A stretch of 64,000 nucleotides of DNA, taken from TMED109 sp002171375 (GTDB lineage Bacteria; Pseudomonadota; Alphaproteobacteria; TMED109). Positions 62,375 through 64,000 of the stretch are shown piece after piece. Under the pieces are notes generated by a model, which worked only from the letters and a program-made list of their open reading frames with translations, searched no databases and was not told the origin of the DNA. The DNA lies in the NCBI GenBank assembly GCA_965657505.1, contig CBFHON010000002.1:1-64000 (forward strand). The letters run 5' to 3'. Within the stretch, counting starts at the first letter, position 1. The number at the start of each line of letters is the position of its first letter. The position numbers and the translations under genes are program-made.

Positions 62375-62457
62375 AAATTAATTATAAATTATCTTTCTTA
62401 AAAAGGAATTATTATTTATACTAATAATCTTACAGTTTTTGTTTTTATATCATTGAA

Positions 62458-63675
62458 ATGGAGAGGAACATGTTACCAGAGTTATCACCTAAAGTTGTAG
62501 ATTTATTGGAAAGAGTAAGTAAATTTATGGATGAAAATGTTTATCCTAACGAAGAAAAAATTGCAGCAGAGATTGCTGAAGGAGATAGATGGCAGCCATC
62601 ACAAATACTTGAAGGCATTAAAGCAAAAGCTAAATCTGAGGGTTTATGGAATTTATTTTTACCAGAAAGTGATCGCGGAGCTGGTTTAACAAATTATGAA
62701 TATGGCCATTTATGTGAGTTGATGGGCAGAACTCAATTTGGACCAGAGGCATTTAATTGTTCTGCTCCGGATACTGGTAATATGGAAACTTTAGAAAGGT
62801 ATGCATCTGAAGAAGTAAGAGATGAATGGATGTCTCCCTTACTGGAAGGTAAAATAAGGTCTGCATTTGCAATGACTGAGCCGGCAGTGGCTTCATCTGA
62901 CGCAACAAATATAGAATCATCAATAGTAAAAGATGGTGATGAATATGTTATTAATGGAAGGAAATGGTGGACTTCGGGAGCTAATGATCCACGATGCAAA
63001 GTATTTATATTTATGGGGAAATCAGATCCAAAGAATCCTGATAGGCATAAACAACAGTCTATGATTGTTGTTCCTGCAGATTCAAAAGGTGTAAAAGTAT
63101 TACGACATTTACCAGTTTTTGGTTTTGATGATGCGCCTCATGGTCATGGTGAAGTTTTATTTGAAAATGTTAGAGTGCCGGTAAAAAATATATTACTAGG
63201 AGAAGGAAGAGGTTTTGAGATAGCGCAAGGACGTCTTGGGCCTGGCCGAATTCATCATTGTATGAGGTTAATAGGAGTGGCTGAAGTAGCATTAGAAAAA
63301 ATGTGTAAAAGAACAAAAGAAAGAGTTGCATTTGGGAAGCCAGTGGCAGAACAATCAGTTACGCAAGAAAGGATTGCCGAGTCAAGAATAATGATTGATC
63401 AATGTAGACTATTAACTTTATATGCTGCACATAAAATGGACATTCATGGAAATAAAGAGGCCCGAAAAGAAATAGCTATGATTAAAGTATCTGCTCCTAA
63501 TATGGCATGTACAATTATTGACTGGGCAATACAAGCTCATGGAGCAGGCGGAGTTTCTAATGATTTTGGTTTATCTAAAATGTATGCTCAATCTAGAACT
63601 TTAAGATTAGCAGATGGTCCAGATGAGGTTCATCGTAATCAAATAGCTAGATTAGAACTAAAAAGGCATAATTAA
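62458..63675 (+). CDS. Acyl-CoA dehydrogenase (ACAD10/11-like)
   Basis: This 405-residue flavoprotein has the N-terminal helical domain (LWNLFLPESDRGAGLTNYEYG), the middle FAD-binding AFAMTEPAVASSDATNI and WWTSGANDPRCKVFI, and the C-terminal block AHGAGGVSNDF and LADGPDEVHRNQIARLEL. It removes two hydrogens from an acyl-CoA and passes electrons to ETF. An alternative start four codons later (62470) follows AGAGG. An APH-type kinase starts 13 bases after the stop; the same two domains are fused in ACAD10/ACAD11, which handle 4-hydroxyacids. Confidence 0.9.
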   Translation: MERNMLPELSPKVVDLLERVSKFMDENVYPNEEKIAAEIAEGDRWQPSQILEGIKAKAKSEGLWNLFLPESDRGAGLTNYEYGHLCELMGRTQFGPEAFNCSAPDTGNMETLERYASEEVRDEWMSPLLEGKIRSAFAMTEPAVASSDATNIESSIVKDGDEYVINGRKWWTSGANDPRCKVFIFMGKSDPKNPDRHKQQSMIVVPADSKGVKVLRHLPVFGFDDAPHGHGEVLFENVRVPVKNILLGEGRGFEIAQGRLGPGRIHHCMRLIGVAEVALEKMCKRTKERVAFGKPVAEQSVTQERIAESRIMIDQCRLLTLYAAHKMDIHGNKEARKEIAMIKVSAPNMACTIIDWAIQAHGAGGVSNDFGLSKMYAQSRTLRLADGPDEVHRNQIARLELKRHN

Positions 63676-63688
63676 TAGGACTTAATTT

Positions 63689-64000
63689 ATGAAAAATAAA
63701 TATGTTCTTAATTTAGAAGATATACCTGTTAAGAAAGCTCATATGTTTAATATAAGCAAATTGAATGATTTCTTAACAGGTAAATTAGATGGTTTTTATG
63801 GAATAAGTAAGGTGGGTCAGTTTAATGCTGGTCAGTCTAATCCAACTTTTGTAATAGAAGATTCGGCTAATAAAAGATACGTTCTAAGAAAAAAACCGCC
63901 GGGAAAATTATTGCCCTCTGCACATGCAGTAGATAGAGAATTCAAAGTTCAGAAAGCTTTATATAATACTGATGTTCCAGTACCCAATATGTATCTTTAT
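63689..64000 (+). CDS. APH-family phosphotransferase (ACAD10/11 kinase-domain type), C-terminus beyond window
   Basis: The first 104 residues are present: MKNKYVLNLEDI at the start, QFNAGQSNPTFVIED at about residue 50, then VLRKKPPGKLLPSAHAVDRE and VQKALYNTDVPVPNMYL. This is the kinase-like domain of the ACAD10/11 group of the aminoglycoside phosphotransferase superfamily, with the ATP-loop glycines and the LRKKP lysine. It probably phosphorylates a hydroxyacyl-CoA and not an antibiotic. AGGA precedes the ATG by 8 bases. Confidence 0.85.
   Translation, partial: MKNKYVLNLEDIPVKKAHMFNISKLNDFLTGKLDGFYGISKVGQFNAGQSNPTFVIEDSANKRYVLRKKPPGKLLPSAHAVDREFKVQKALYNTDVPVPNMYLY

Overview
The window is a strongly AT-rich, densely packed bacterial chromosome segment. 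Most intergenic gaps are short, many neighbouring genes overlap by 4 to 20 bases, and one run of N (11374-11471) marks an assembly gap. Gene content points to a streamlined, aerobic, probably marine alphaproteobacterium. The markers are an ELM1-like DUF1022 protein, a DUF1244 protein, trxB next to an LsrB-type LysR regulator, a CAU tRNA directly behind rpoD, an RpoE-ChrR type ECF sigma/anti-sigma pair, a fused indolepyruvate:ferredoxin oxidoreductase, and a quinoprotein alcohol dehydrogenase with an MxaJ/XoxJ-like partner. The exact clade cannot be fixed by eye. Low-GC groups such as HIMB59, AEGEAN-169 or low-GC SAR116 relatives would fit.

1-24 kb is mostly housekeeping. It holds pgsA-uvrC, a non-coding stretch with a DnaA-box/dyad element, folB with a pteridine-reductase-type SDR, uvrB and two class I aminotransferases. 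Next come a molybdopterin oxidoreductase followed by msrP (cut by the gap) and a LysR gene cut from the other side. The segment ends with trxB-ELM1-greA, carB-carA, and a YqeY protein-dnaG-rpoD-tRNA block.

24-39 kb is mixed metabolism: a sodium:solute symporter, TPR proteins, an ABC1/UbiB kinase-like protein, the 1167-residue indolepyruvate:ferredoxin oxidoreductase, a UDP-sugar epimerase, an N-formylglutamate amidohydrolase relative and glycerate 2-kinase. It also holds rpmJ (too short for most gene finders) and two small, apparently paralogous, two-helix membrane proteins.

39-48.5 kb is the most distinctive accessory region. A PQQ-dependent alcohol dehydrogenase lacks the usual adjacent cysteine pair but carries the second aspartate typical of lanthanide enzymes. 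It is followed by a pseudoazurin-like cupredoxin, an MxaJ/XoxJ-type binding protein and a discoidin-like secreted protein. Facing them is an ExbB/TolQ-like channel gene with two membrane-anchored partners. One partner, carrying a DVDLWV motif, has a second copy about 4 kb away. Between the copies lie a metzincin-type secreted protease with TPRs, TPR proteins and small hypotheticals.

48.5-64 kb begins with a hydratase, a branched-chain aminotransferase and a BtuB-like TonB receptor under a clear cobalamin riboswitch. A compact photo-oxidative stress island follows: photolyase, ECF sigma factor with a matching autoregulatory promoter, ChrR anti-sigma with its full zinc and cupin ligand sets, SDR, DUF3833, cyclopropane fatty acid synthase, DUF1365 and an FAD amine oxidase. 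The window ends with an ArnT-like glycosyltransferase and an acyl-CoA dehydrogenase paired with an APH-type kinase, as in the ACAD10/11 fusion proteins.

No CRISPR array, insertion sequence, prophage or rRNA gene was seen.
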